A stretch of 64,000 nt of DNA from Musa acuminata AAA Group (Eukaryota > Streptophyta > Magnoliopsida > Zingiberales > Musaceae): positions 45,502,501 through 45,566,500 of the forward strand of contig NC_088335.1 of assembly GCF_036884655.1 (NCBI RefSeq). The letters are read 5' to 3'. Of the stretch, positions 12,750 to 24,327 are shown piece after piece. How positions within the stretch are numbered: position 1 is the first letter of the stretch; each line of letters opens with the position of its first letter. The translations under genes were made by a program, and so were the position numbers. A model generated the notes under the pieces. It saw nothing but the letters and a program-made list of their open reading frames with translations, ran no database searches and was not told the DNA's origin.

Positions 12750-15700
12750 GTCAATCATCATCCGACATATAAAATAGCTGTCACTCTCCACCCATCCACC
12801 CGCATAGAAAATAGTCTAAAATAGGTCATTCAAAACTGTCTCCCCCATGCTACCCACATGGATAAAATATCAAGATGGGGACGTTGGGACGGTTACATGT
12901 TGTCCCCTCTAATTCCATGTATAAAAGCTAATCTCCGATACAATGTCAGAGGGCTTTCTTTCCGATAAAAAACCTATACCCACTAGGAGACCTCGATCAC
13001 TAACTTGAGTGTATGAGGCGTTGGGTCGAAAAGTTTCCCTCGACCTTGGTCTTAGTGTAGGTAGTGCATCGAGAGCTCGATACTTCGACCTTGAAGTCAC
13101 CTCAAAGCCACCTTAGTCATCACCTTGGACACTTCTATGTTCTTGAGTTTAGACTATAGCGGGTTGACTCAAACATCAATAATAATTTTTCATAATATTT
13201 TTTGCCCTAGATTTATGGTCTTATGTTGTAGGAATGTCTACCCATAAATTCTCCCAACAAATGCTCCAATGAGGAGGCCCTCCCTTTGACCTATAATACT
13301 TTTACTCAAATGGGGTAGCTGTCATCCTTCCCTCACATGGATATGTCCAATTTGGCATAAACACTAGTGTGGTACTGGCGTCTGTTCAATGATCTCGGCC
13401 TTTCACCCATGGGGACAAACATCGAGTCACCTACTCATCCATACTGAGGTGCTCCCAAACCTTACCAGTAGGTGTATATGCTAATGGGCATGATGTAGGC
13501 TATCGTCCAGCACCTACCTAATTTAGACCAACAAGCAACACACTATCTTAATCATGATCAATACATCAATTTCCATCGGCTCCGATGCCCATCGGGATCC
13601 TATAGCCTAACACGATACTAGCATCTTAAGATCTTTCGAGGCCTATAGAATTACCGGTTGAGGGAGCACCCTGCTTCCCAACCATGGAATTTAGTGCACT
13701 ATTGCACTACCACTTTATTCTACCTGAATCTAAAACTTAGTTACCAAATTCAATGGATAACTCCCTTAGGATCCAACTATAACAAATAGACCAATACTTA
13801 GAAGAGATGTAGTGAGAGTTCTAACAATCCAAAGAGAGAAGGTTGGATGATCCTATCTCGGGTCGAGTCCCATTTGCTTAGAACATTTAGAATGAACCAG
13901 TCTTGACAAATTTCTACCTCTTGTCATTGGAGGCCTTTGAAGGCAGTACCAACCCGATGGATCATACTACCACATTCTATACCCAAATGTTACTATACGA
14001 TACTTTGGACGTCTTGATGTGCTGTACCTTCCTAACAATGTTAAGAGGCACAACATGAGAATGGTACACTCACTTGAATCCCCTTTTGATCGACTCCTTT
14101 GCTCAGCTCACAAAGGAGTTTGAGCTCTGCATCCTCAGGAATATGTGTTCGAGGTCATCAGTAGTAATGCTTCTCAAACTTAGGTAAGGGGAGGAAGAAA
14201 CATTATTCGACTTCATCGCTTGATTCACCAATAAGATTTAAGGCATGTAAGAAGCTTGTCCATCACTTGTAATATAGGCTTTCATAATGGAGCTCAAGCT
14301 CTCTCACTTTTTCTAATCATTGGTGGAGAGGCCACTGACAACGATACTCAAGGTGCTCCAGAAGGCCAACCAATATATTACTGCGAAGGTAATAGTTTCA
14401 AGTAAGTAAGAGGAGACATGTAAAAGGCTAAGACAAGAGTGACTATTATTAGCCCCGACCCAGAGGTCACCATGGTAAAGAAAAAATGACTAACTTGAGT
14501 TCCCTCACTTAAGGTCTGAGTCGACTTCCTTAAATATGACTAGAACCGAAGTCTTTTTACATATAAAGAAAAAATGGCTCTCGAAAGACTCTCAACCGAT
14601 GAAGATATTATTGAAGAGGAGAGACAAATATAAGTACTATCACTTCCACGTTGATTATGGCTACAACATGGAGGACTGTTGCGATTTGAAGGAGTAAATC
14701 GAGGAACTCGTTTGTTGGGGAGACCTATGGAGGTTTGTCTGGAGGCACTGGGAGCCTTCGCCCTGACCTTAGGGGTCAATGGAGACACAAATTGATGTCA
14801 TCATTAGTAGACCTACCTTAGGAGGAGATAGCTTCTCAGGTTATAAAGCCTACACCCAAGCTACTATTAAAAAGCTCTCGAGATCTAAAGATAACTTGAA
14901 AATAACCTTTAAGAAAGAAGAGATGGAGTATAGGACTTAAACCATAATGATGCCTTAGTGGTCTCCATGGGGATGATTAATGCCTAAGTAAAGAGAGTCA
15001 TGATTGGCATAGGTAATTTTGCTGATATCTTCTATTTTAATACTTTTCAAAAACTTGGGCTCTAAGTTAACGATCTCACCCCTATGGCATAGGTAAATTA
15101 GCGACTCTATCTCCCCTCTCAGGATTTTAAGCCTACATGTCATGTTTAAGGATGAGCTCTACTCTAAAATCGTGATGACCAAATTCATAGTGGTTGAAAT
15201 CCCCTTAGCATACAATGCGATTATAGGCTGACCCATGCTTAATAGGCTGAGGGTAGTGGTATGACCTATCATAAGATGATGAAATTTTCAATAAAGATCG
15301 ATGTTAGAGAGTCGATAAGCAACTGGAGAGAGTTAAGTCAGTGATATCTAATGGCAATCCTCTTGTCGAATAAGGTCTGGCCCGAAGTACTATCGATGAA
15401 CCCCCAAAACTTTGCCAAGTCCCTCCCATATATGGAGCTAATAGAGCCACTGATCAAGGAACCCCATAACAAGGCCCATCCTTATTAGATTATCAAATCG
15501 GGGCAACATTTCCTGAGGACAAGCGAGTGTAATTCATTAATTTTATCAAGGAGAATACCTAGGTATTTGCATGGTCATTAAGAGACATGTTGGGAATCAT
15601 CCTAAATATAGCCTAGCACTACCTAAACATCTCTCTCGAGGCTCAGATGGTATAGCAAAAGTCTCACATGTTTGTTCCTGATCGATCGTAGACGATTAGT

Positions 15701-16970
15701 GATGAAATAGATAAGCTATTAGGACCGAGCTTTATTGCTATGGTGCAGCACCCCTAGTGGCTTGCTAATGTTATACTAGTTAAAAAGTCTAATAAAAATT
15801 AAAGAATATATATTGATTATACCGATCTTAATAAGGCATGTCGGAAGGACAACTACCCACTCCCCTAGATTGATTAGTTGGTTAATACTACATCACGCTA
15901 CTAGCTCCAAACCTATATGGATGCATTCTTGGGATATAGTTAAATAAAGATAACACTACAGGATCATCGAGAACATACCCCTTTTATCATAGATTGAGAC
16001 ATTGCTATCAAGTTATGCTATTTGGATTGAAAAATATGGACACGACATACTAAAGGATGATGAATAAGATGTTCAAGTACTAGATTGGGAGGAATATGAA
16101 GGTGTATATAGATGATGGGTAGGTTTGATATTTGAAATGTATCGAGGATTGTCATAAAGGCTCAAGCATTGGTAGATTTTATCTCAGAGCTAACTCTCTC
16201 GCTTGAGTCCGATAGTCACACCCTTTATGCATAGACTTTATTCGTGGATGGTTCCACCATATCGGAAAGGGATAATGCTAGACTTATTTTGAAGGCCCTG
16301 AACAAGTAGGTGTATGAACAAGCTCTCCAGATCGAATTCAAAATCTCCAATAATGAGGTCGAATATGAAACGCTTCTATCAAGGCTCTAACTCGCATGAG
16401 AGTTTCAGGTCTAAGACTTAACAAGTATTCAATAACTCATAACTGATTGTGAGCTAAATGAAAGGGAGCTACGAAACCTGAGATATGATTATGGCAAAGT
16501 ACCTTGTTGAGGTACGGAGGTTAGCTCGTAGCTTCTCCCAACTCAATGTGTTATGAGTCCCTCTTGTAGAAAATGTCGAGGCTGATACACTCACCAAGTT
16601 AGCCTCCACTTGAGCTTTGGGGGAGGGCTAGTTGTTGGTCGAGACACTATTGACTTGATAATTGAAAAGCACAATATGTCTACGGTCAAAGAGGAACCGA
16701 GTTGAATATATAAGATCTTATGCTATAAAAAAAAGAGATATGCTCTCGATTGACCTCGTGACAGTGTGAAGAGTCAAGAATCATCAAGCATGATATTACA
16801 TAATTAATGATTACCTATATTACTGGTCTTTCAGCCAATATTCCTCGTATGCTTAATACCCTAAGAGGCCAAGAGAGTCCTCACCGAGATGCACGAGGTG
16901 GGTGAACTCTTGCATTAAAAGTGCTTTGCTAGGAGTTCTACTAGCCAACGTTGTGAAGGACATAATTAGA
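12750..16970 (+). mobile_element. Heavily decayed Ty3/gypsy LTR retrotransposon
   Basis: Remnants in the right order on the plus strand: probable 5' LTR with TATAAAAG near 12,920 ending near 13,190; a weak primer-binding-like site near 13,200; gag at about 13,930-14,400 (LLYDTLDVLMCCTFLTMLRG, LTKEFEL, ETLFDFIA with stops); protease at about 14,945-15,240; reverse transcriptase at about 15,700-16,125 (NVILVKKSNKN, YIDYTDLNKAC, DNYPLP, MDAFLGYS, VYIDDG); RNase H at about 16,155-16,400 (LFVDGST, NEVEYE); a tether (VENVEADTLTKLA) near 16,570; and an integrase H2C2-like start at about 16,780-16,970. The integrase core and 3' LTR are missing. Many codons have become TAG/TAA/TGA, so no ORF over about 80 codons survives. 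Confidence 0.85.
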
Positions 16971-16989
16971 TTACTGATTAGCAAGCCAA

Positions 16990-17002
16990 TTAGCACACTG
17001 AT

Positions 17003-17037
<35 letters not shown>

Positions 17038-17530
17038 AGAGACTTTTACATTATTGAATGAGTTGATGAGATGAAAAATGTGGACAGCAATCTTGGCCCG
17101 TATCAGTTCTAAGTATAAAGCTGCGGTGGATCTTTCAAACCCCAACCAGACTCCCTGCTTCTTCGGAGGGAGTGAAAGATCCAACGCGATGCAAACCCAC
17201 ACATACTTTCCCCTCTCCATCGAGACGGAATTTTCGTCTAAGCGAAGGGGTCTGCCTACAACGGAAGCAATCTGCAGCACCCCCTTCCGGTGCCAATACT
17301 CCACCGGCAACTCTTGAAGACGGATCCAGGCCGGTGCACTTTGGAATTGCTCCAGCATCGATCGGAAGTTTGGCTGCCAGGGATCAAGTATAGAACGTCA
17401 CCCCTAAACGACCTAACAGCTTCATATTCAGAAGAGGAAAAAATCCTCCGGCCAAATCCCAAACAAGGGGAGGAGATGAACATTTCCGGAGTTTGGTCAG
17501 CTATTCTTAAGTCTCGATGGTTTATACATT
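16990..17530 (-). pseudogene. LINE (L1-type) ORF1 fragment
   Basis: The minus strand carries the DUF4283-like region of plant LINE ORF1: LDPWQPNFRSMLEQFQSAPA, WIRLQELPVEYWHRKGVLQI, ASVVGRPLRLDE, then KYVWVCIALDLSLPPKKQGV. The matching upstream part is in another frame, and neither the endonuclease nor the RT is present. A (GA)n tract at 17010-17034 borders it. It lies head-on to the truncated gypsy element. Confidence 0.7.
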
Positions 17531-18230
17531 AATTTCCACCACATAATTTCTCATATTAACTGCATCCAGAAGTGCATGCCAAGTTTCTTTTTCTTTACCT
17601 TGCAAAATTGCTCCCATGAGCTCATCCACCCGTCACTGTGGCCTTTGTTGAAGCTGCAAAATATTGACTCTTGTGATCACTGCTTGATTGGAATCAAGTC
17701 TGTTGTTCCATTTCTTCATCCAACAAGACCATAATACACTGCTATATATGTATAAAATAATTCATTAAAAGAAAAAAGGTATTATAAGGATTCAATTCAT
17801 GATATGCTCAAACAAACAGTTGGGGGACAGACCAAGCAACACAACCATACACAGAGTGGCTTCCATGTCTTCGAGTGCATCTGGATACAATACCAACATA
17901 AGCTCATCATCTAACCTTGAGTTGATTCTCGCCAACGAAACCCAATGATGTTGATCATGATCTACTTGCTACCTGTGACACTTTATATTGCACTTCTGTG
18001 ATAACTTTACCTGGAAAACAAGACACGAACATCATTTAACCTGCAAGAAACTCGCTCATCTACTCAACGTCCTGCAACAGAAGTGATGAGGTTTACCATA
18101 CAAGAAAACATTACATTAAAACAGAAAATGAAAAACAGAAGCTGTAAATTCTGTGACCATAGTTGTTTAGAATATAGAAGGATATGAATCAGATATAGAA
18201 TGGGCACGGATGCCAATGGAATTTTAGGTT
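17531..18230. other. Intergenic, nothing recognised
   Basis: AT-rich sequence with no coding sign on either strand and no clear repeat ends. Confidence 0.4.
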
Positions 18231-18860
18231 TTTATAGGTGGTAGTCACATTAATCATGTACCGGACCCATAGCGATTGCTGGCCGAACCAATGTGTATCA
18301 GTTGGTACCAATCTGTTGACACAGACACAGTACATCGATACATTCTAGTGTTTTGATGTTTTGAAGATGAAAAAAAAGAAAAGGATGAAGGCATAGTGGA
18401 AGAGGGAGGAAGGAGAAAAATTAATAGGAAGGAAGATGAGAAGGCGGTGGAGGAAGAGAAACAGGAAGAAAATAGAAGAAGAGGAAGCTATAGAGGAGGA
18501 AGAAAGAAAACGAAGTGGTGAAGGAAGCAAGAAGAAGAAGAAGAAGAGAAGGCAATGGAGGAGGAAGACAAAGGAATAAGAGAGTTGTAGAGGAGAAGAG
18601 AAGAGAAGAGGGCCTACCAAGGAAGTAGGTGGCAACAACATCGAATGACAATGGTGAGGCAAACAACAGCAACAATGACATCGAATGACAACAGTCGCAA
18701 CATTGATTACATGTGGCCTGCAAGAAGAGGGCTCGCATTCACGAGCCTTAATCGATGTTTAGGTTTTATTTTTATATTGAGTTGGACCAGACCACCAGCA
18801 ACAAGGCGATCCACATATAGGTTCACATATAGGTACCACCTCTGTTGTACCGATCTAGAA
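18231..18860. repeat. Unclassified dispersed-repeat remnant with a long purine tract
   Basis: The ends contain 'ggtacc/gtaccg' rich phrases (18,290-18,340 and 18,800-18,850) typical of degenerate high-copy plant repeats. Between them, about 18,360-18,620 is nearly all A/G on the plus strand. The long Ser/Leu/Phe-rich open frames on the minus strand are by-products of this composition. Confidence 0.4.
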
Positions 18861-19024
18861 GAAACTGACTTCCTTGGATCTAATAACTTGGCTATTGTAC
18901 TTCATAAGAGTATAATTTCTAAAAGTTATTTTGCAGAAATAAGACATGAAAGCTTAAAGATAGGGCAAACACAGTGCACTAAGCTCCTGTAAATGTGAGG
19001 TTCAAAAATTTCAATGCACGTGGC

Positions 19025-19259
<235 letters not shown>

Positions 19260-19869
19260 CTGATTCCATTACTTGAACCTCAATCACTTAGATCACAAAA
19301 GAATAATGCTCTTTGAAAGCTCAAGAATCCACATCAAGAATCAAGAATCAGTTGGACTGATTGGAGGCATGTCACTGGGTCAACCTTTTCAGCCAAGAAT
19401 ACAGAAAATTCAAGTGGAAGGTTTCCATCAGCAGATTACTTATATTCCACATTTAGAAGTGATTTTTTCTAAATATTACAAAAATAAAACAAGGATTTCC
19501 TTTTCTGGTTTTTATCAGAGCACACTGGTGACTGCATAGAACACGTCCTCCATTCCAGGTGACAATTAAGTAAGTTATGCATTAACTTGGGTGGCTACAA
19601 AGAATAAATCCTCCTTTTTAAGTAGCAATTAAGTAAGATAGATATGCATACTTAACAAGACAAGAAGAGCTTCTAAACAATTGCATAAGAACCAAGTATA
19701 TTTAATTCATAAATCCATGTTCACCTCACTTCTCTACAAGCAAACAATGTTAAGTAATCTTCATCAATCCAAATTCAAGCATGGCAGCTATTGGACACAT
19801 ATAATCCAACAAATCAAAGATGTGTTCAATGAAAGAGATGAATCAACATACTTTTTCCCTGTCGCCTCC

Positions 19870-20541
19870 TCAATACGTTCCCCGGCTGTTGTTCAAGATC
19901 GATCCAAGAGTCCCCAAGACAGCGAAAGCCAGAAGGGGGCTGACATCGAGGGTATCAAAGACCGGCGGGATGATGTTCCTGAAGAGGTTGAGGTACGGGT
20001 CGCACAGGTCCCGGATCGCCGACAGAGGCTGGCGATCCCAAGGGATGTTGGGGAACCAGCTCAGCAGTACCCTCACCATCAACACTCCGCTGTAGATGTC
20101 CAACCATTTCGCCATCCCCGCCGCGACTACGGTGAGCGGGGTGTTGAGGTATCCCGACGGCCGCTTCATCCGGCGCGCGGCGAAGAAGAGGGGCCCGGCC
20201 GCCCAGGCCAGGTTGCCTTGGATGGAGCGGAGCTCGGCGAGCTCGTCCGGGGAGGGTGCGGCCGCCGCGGCGGCGCGCTCGGCGAGGCGACGGACACAGG
20301 AGAGGACGGCCTTGGAGGCGGAGAGGGCGAGGGCGAGGAGGGAGGAGAGTGTCCGGGTGGAGTCGGATAGGAGGGAGGGCGAACGGGGGGTGACGGTGGC
20401 ACGAGCGCGGAGACGGAGGTCTCCAGGGCGCGGAGAGCGGTGGGGGAGGCGGAGCAGAGAAGGCGGTGGAGAGGGCCGGTGGCGGAGGAAGAGGGTAGGG
20501 TTAGGGCATGGGAAGGCGGCGGTGGAGACGGCGGAGGCCAT
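19870..20541 (-). CDS. Plastid YGGT-domain protein, YLMG1-like
   Basis: A single-exon gene for 223 aa. YLMG1 proteins are thylakoid-membrane members of the bacterial YlmG/YggT family; in Arabidopsis they influence nucleoid distribution and cytochrome b6 assembly. The first 60 residues (MASAVSTAAFPCPNPTLFLR and onward) are rich in Ser/Pro/Arg, as in a chloroplast transit peptide. The YGGT domain covers about residues 135-215: WLDIYSGVLMVRVLLSWFPN, PWDRQPLSAIRDLCDPYLNL, FRNIIPPVFDTLDVSPLLAF and a closing hydrophobic segment. The start is the ATG at 20539-20541; the frame stays open 10 codons further up but only to a GTG. The gene is very GC-rich at its 5' end, which causes long spurious frames on the other strand. 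It appears intact. Confidence 0.9.
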   Translation of the reverse strand: MASAVSTAAFPCPNPTLFLRHRPSPPPSLLRLPHRSPRPGDLRLRARATVTPRSPSLLSDSTRTLSSLLALALSASKAVLSCVRRLAERAAAAAAPSPDELAELRSIQGNLAWAAGPLFFAARRMKRPSGYLNTPLTVVAAGMAKWLDIYSGVLMVRVLLSWFPNIPWDRQPLSAIRDLCDPYLNLFRNIIPPVFDTLDVSPLLAFAVLGTLGSILNNSRGTY

Positions 20542-21410
20542 TGTTATGCTCGGGCCTCTTCCCAGGGCCACATCGTTTCTAAGCGGCGATATAAAACAAC
20601 TACCGTGGAAGCATGAGCGGCCACGATTAGTTTAAGATAATAACTTAACGGCTGAGATCAACATGATATGAAGCTTCGAGAGGCAGCACAAATTTTAATG
20701 GGCTTGGGTTGGGCCTAATTATTCTAATATTGGGCTTTTGTGTTGGGCTATTCGACGTCCATTAATAAATACTCACATGAATGGTTGACTTATTTCTATC
20801 ATCGTAGACATATGTTACCACGGGATTTACCTTTATATCATTATATATTTGATCCACGTGGCGCTTACACATGGTTGAACCAAACATTTAAAGATGGCTT
20901 GGTGCAATCATGGAATGGCATGTATAATCAATCAGATAGATGATCATGATAATGCTTATATGAGAATGAAGAGCTAATTATATATTATCTATGTAGAAAA
21001 TTATCTTTAATATTTTAATCCTTATATTTGATCGATTTATCAATAAAAATATAAAAATAAAAGATAATAAGAGGACAACAGCATTATTAAGAGTCACAGG
21101 TGATTCTTATGGATGAGAAGAACGGCAACGAGACCACTCTATATCAATGTCGATACCAATACAGTTATCAAGATACTGCTATGCATTATAAAAGGCTTAT
21201 TATAAACTTAAATAATCTAATCAAACTTGATTTATTAGATTTATTTTTGAGATAATGTCATTCCTTTTGGTTTATAAAAGGGTGACTTAGAAGTTGGCAT
21301 GTAGAGTTAGACTTATTATTATCGGATGGGCTTACGATGTGTTCAAAAGTAAAAAATGTTATCAATGAGACGGATCATATTATTAGTAGTAGTGACAGAT
21401 GAAGATAGAC
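20542..21410. other. Intergenic; transition to the lectin array
   Basis: It holds the YGGT upstream region. From about 21,180 it carries the 3' flank seen next to other lectin copies, for example 'tataaaagggtgacttagaagttggcatgtag'. No gene is seen. Confidence 0.5.
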
Positions 21411-21416
21411 TTTATT
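21411..21416 (-). terminator. Poly(A) signal of JRL1
   Basis: AATAAA on the minus strand, about 120 nt after the stop. The equivalent hexamer follows every lectin copy: 27567-27572, 30600-30605, 38700-38705 (+), 43346-43351, 55189-55194 and 61015-61020 (-). Confidence 0.6.
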
Positions 21417-21536
21417 TCACACTACTCAAACACACACCCAACTCAAACATAGATGCCAGTAACAGACATTGGCATCCTTATTCATCATGGCACACAGAGA
21501 TAGAGATAGATAGTCAACACCCTCCACAAGGGTTGG

Positions 21537-22271
21537 CTAAGCCAGCATCACGTAGACTCCAAATGCAGTGAGATACTCTGTAGTTGCTTGTCCAAAGAAG
21601 CCCTTAATCTCGTCATATTCTACGTTGACTTCAAAAAAGGTTCCACCCCCACCTCCATATGGACCGTATGTCTTTCCAAGATTGGTGGTAAACGTGAGTT
21701 GAGATACACATGGAAATTCAGAACAGTCGTGTTTGACATACCCAGAAACGGAGGTGAGGTATTCATCTTGCATGAGACTAAACTGCGAGGCAATTAGAGC
21801 GATGATACATTTAGCGTCTTATATATTTGATAGCAGGTATTAGTAGGAGGGAGGGGAAGGCAAAAGAATAGATGCATGGATGGATGGAGGTCGGAGAGGC
21901 ATGCCTGGAATAGTTCACCGCCGGGGCCTCCATATCTGGGAGTTACGCGAGGGGTTCCGTCGATGTCGAAGGTTATCTTAATGGAGTTTATGCATGAAGC
22001 AGCGCCAATGCTGATGCCTGTGATTTTGTCTGCAGGTTCCATGGCCCAACGAGACTCGTTGCCGCATGGACGTTTGGGGACGCCCCCTCGGGCATGCGCG
22101 GCCGTCTTGATCTGGTTGGAAGCCTGCACCACCATGCATCATCCATCACAAACCACATAGAGTTAGAATAGAAACTGCAGTACTACATAATAGATAGGCC
22201 TCCCTCTAAAGGAAGCAAAGCTATATTCTTTCGGTGGAGGCAGAATATCTATATGGCGTCTCTCTCACCAT
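21537..22271 (-). CDS. Jacalin-related lectin JRL1
   Basis: Three exons: 22269-22271 (ATG only), 21905-22123, 21537-21782; 155 aa. It encodes one jacalin (beta-prism I) domain with no signal peptide, so a nucleo-cytosolic protein is expected. The N-terminal strand region begins ASNQIKTAAHARGG. The core has GISIGAASCINSIKITFDI, GGPGGELF, DEYLTSVSGYV, LGKTYGPYGGGGGTFFEV and the C-terminal GFFG...FGVYV. The usual GxxxD sugar loop (GRxGxxLDAIGVY) reads GQATTEYLTAFGVY, so Asp is replaced by Thr with one extra residue. The first Cys pair is partly lost (KRPC where others have KCPC). The closest copy is JRL8, with two amino-acid differences by eye. TATA is at 22363-22370. Confidence 0.88.
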
Positions 22272-22362
22272 CAGCGAGCTTATGAAGGAAGGAACTCCTC
22301 TCACACCGGATGATATGCAAACACACTCGAGTCGATGGGGAGAGAGAGGATGGATGGGGGGG

Positions 22363-22370
22363 TATTTATA
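22363..22370 (-). promoter_or_regulatory. TATA box of JRL1
   Basis: TATAAATA on the minus strand, about 92 nt before the ATG. The same box is conserved at about the same distance in JRL2 (26617-26624), JRL3 (29666-29673), JRL6 (44302-44309), JRL7 (56133-56140) and JRL8 (61967-61974). JRL5 and JRL4 have TATAAAC. Confidence 0.8.
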
Positions 22371-22807
22371 GAACCAAAAGGTGCATCAAGCTGTCACGAC
22401 TGGGACTTGTACCAATTCAAAGAGAACCAGCAGCAGCAGTACCTGTTATGAACCTGTTATGAATGGGATTTGTAACGATTCATTATGCATTTAAGCTGAT
22501 CGGAAGACTCCCGTGAGTCTTGTACTATTTTATTTTTATTAAAGAACTAGTAAGAATGACAACATAATAATAAAAAATAATAGGTCTTCTCTTATTTTGA
22601 GATATTATCAAAAATATCTATTATGTCTATTCTACAAGATCATTAGCGATGACATCAACATCATATGGAAATTCATCAATATTTTTTTATTGTTCAATCT
22701 CATCAATTTTTTTAGTGATTTGAGGAATAACATTCTCTTGAAAATAATAAAAAAGTATTATCATCTGAATATCAAAAATTAAAATTTAAAATTTTCACTT
22801 TTGCTAT

Positions 22808-22893
22808 AAAATATGATGAGATTAAGAGCTTTTTTTGGTCATGCAACTACTGAATATCTCATTGCTTTTGGAGTTTATGTGATGCTGGCTTAG
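22808..22893 (+). pseudogene. Lectin exon-3 relic R1
   Basis: The 3' end of a JRL exon 3: KYDEIKSFF, then after a one-base expansion of a T run, GHATTEYLIAFGVYVMLA and TAG. No exon 2 lies upstream. The flank after the stop still resembles the lectin 3' UTR. Confidence 0.8.
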
Positions 22894-23886
22894 CCAACCC
22901 TTGTAGAGTATGTTTAATATCTATCTCTATGTGTGCCACCCATGCAGTGGGTGTTTAATATCTATCTCTATGTGTGCCATGATGAATAAGATGCAACTAT
23001 TTGTTATTAGCATCAATGTTTAAGTTGGGTGTTTGTGAGTTGTGTGAAATAAAATATATTTACACTTACATGCCCCTACTAATAATATGATGTGTCTCTT
23101 TAATAACATTTGTGACTTTCAAACACACTGTGTGCTTATCCGGTAATAATAAGTCTAACTCAATGTATCAATTAAAAATAATAAAGAAAGACTTGTACTT
23201 CACTAACTTATATGACATAACATCGTCATAGTCATACCTTAATAGATCAATATCATAAATATTCAATTGAAATCGTGATGACTTCATCATAAAAGTAAAT
23301 TTGATAAATAATGTTGGACATAATTATTCAAGGTCATAATAAGCCTTTTATAATCAACAAATTCTTATAAGTGGAAGACCATTCCAAGGAGGGTAGATAT
23401 ATACATTTATATAATTTTTAAAAGAGATCGAAATTGTGAAAAGAAGCATAGCATCATAAATTTCAAGTGCTAATATGGTATAAATAATTGTACGTAAATA
23501 TACAATCATAAGAATTATAATTTTACTCTATATTTTAGCTCATCCACTTTTGAAGTTCAAATCTAAACTACATTTTATTTGTTATGGACTGTTGCCTTGA
23601 ACAAAACTATCATATTTTACACTAAATTTGAGATACATGTAGGTGTGTCACTCACTTGAGAAAACCTCATATCTGTATAAGCCAAATGTCATGATGTTAA
23701 TAGATTGATTCGATGGTCTTATTTTTATCATTTTATTGTATTGTATACATCATTTTAGGTTTAAGATGAAACTACTAATATATGAATGTATTGTCATTCA
23801 AAATAAAAATCCGATAGTCATGATGAAATTTCAAACAATGAATTTGGATGGGGTCGCAAGTCATATTTGAAAGAAGGAGGAGCATA

Positions 23887-23938
<52 letters not shown>

Positions 23939-23939
23939 T

Positions 23940-23985
<46 letters not shown>

Positions 23986-24272
23986 ACCTAATAAATAATA
24001 CTAGTTTGGCTTGGAAGATCAAAGGCATACTTTTTGTGTGTTTTAATTAAAATACGACCAAATGAAGCCAAATGTCATGATGTTAATAGATTGATTCGAT
24101 GGTCTTATTTTTATCATTCTATTGTATTGTATACATCATTTTAGGTTTAAGATGAAACTACTAATATATGAATGTATTGTCATTCAAAATAAAAATCCGA
24201 TAGTCATGATGAAATTTCAAACAATGAATTTGGATGGGGTCGCAAGTCATATTTGAAAGGAGGAGGAGCATA

Positions 24273-24327
<55 letters not shown>

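Noticed and set aside
13200..17000. A candidate tandem or CRISPR-like array in the region of repeated short frames
   Set aside because: There are no regularly spaced repeats; the region is a decayed gypsy element, and a plant nuclear genome is not expected to have CRISPR arrays.
18345..18738. Minus-strand frames of about 105 codons rich in Leu/Phe/Ser
   Set aside because: Produced by the polypurine tract, low complexity and no domain.
20096..20635. Long frames on the plus strand opposite the YGGT gene
   Set aside because: GC-rich shadow frames with Arg/Gly-rich composition; the minus strand has a clear transit peptide and YGGT domain.
21876..22160. Antisense frames over lectin exon 2 (translation beginning MDGWRSERHAWNS) and exon 3 (MSKEALNLV/MTKEALNLV) in every copy
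   Set aside because: These are shadows of the conserved coding strand; the opposite strand encodes the jacalin domain, with splice sites, TATA and poly(A) signals.
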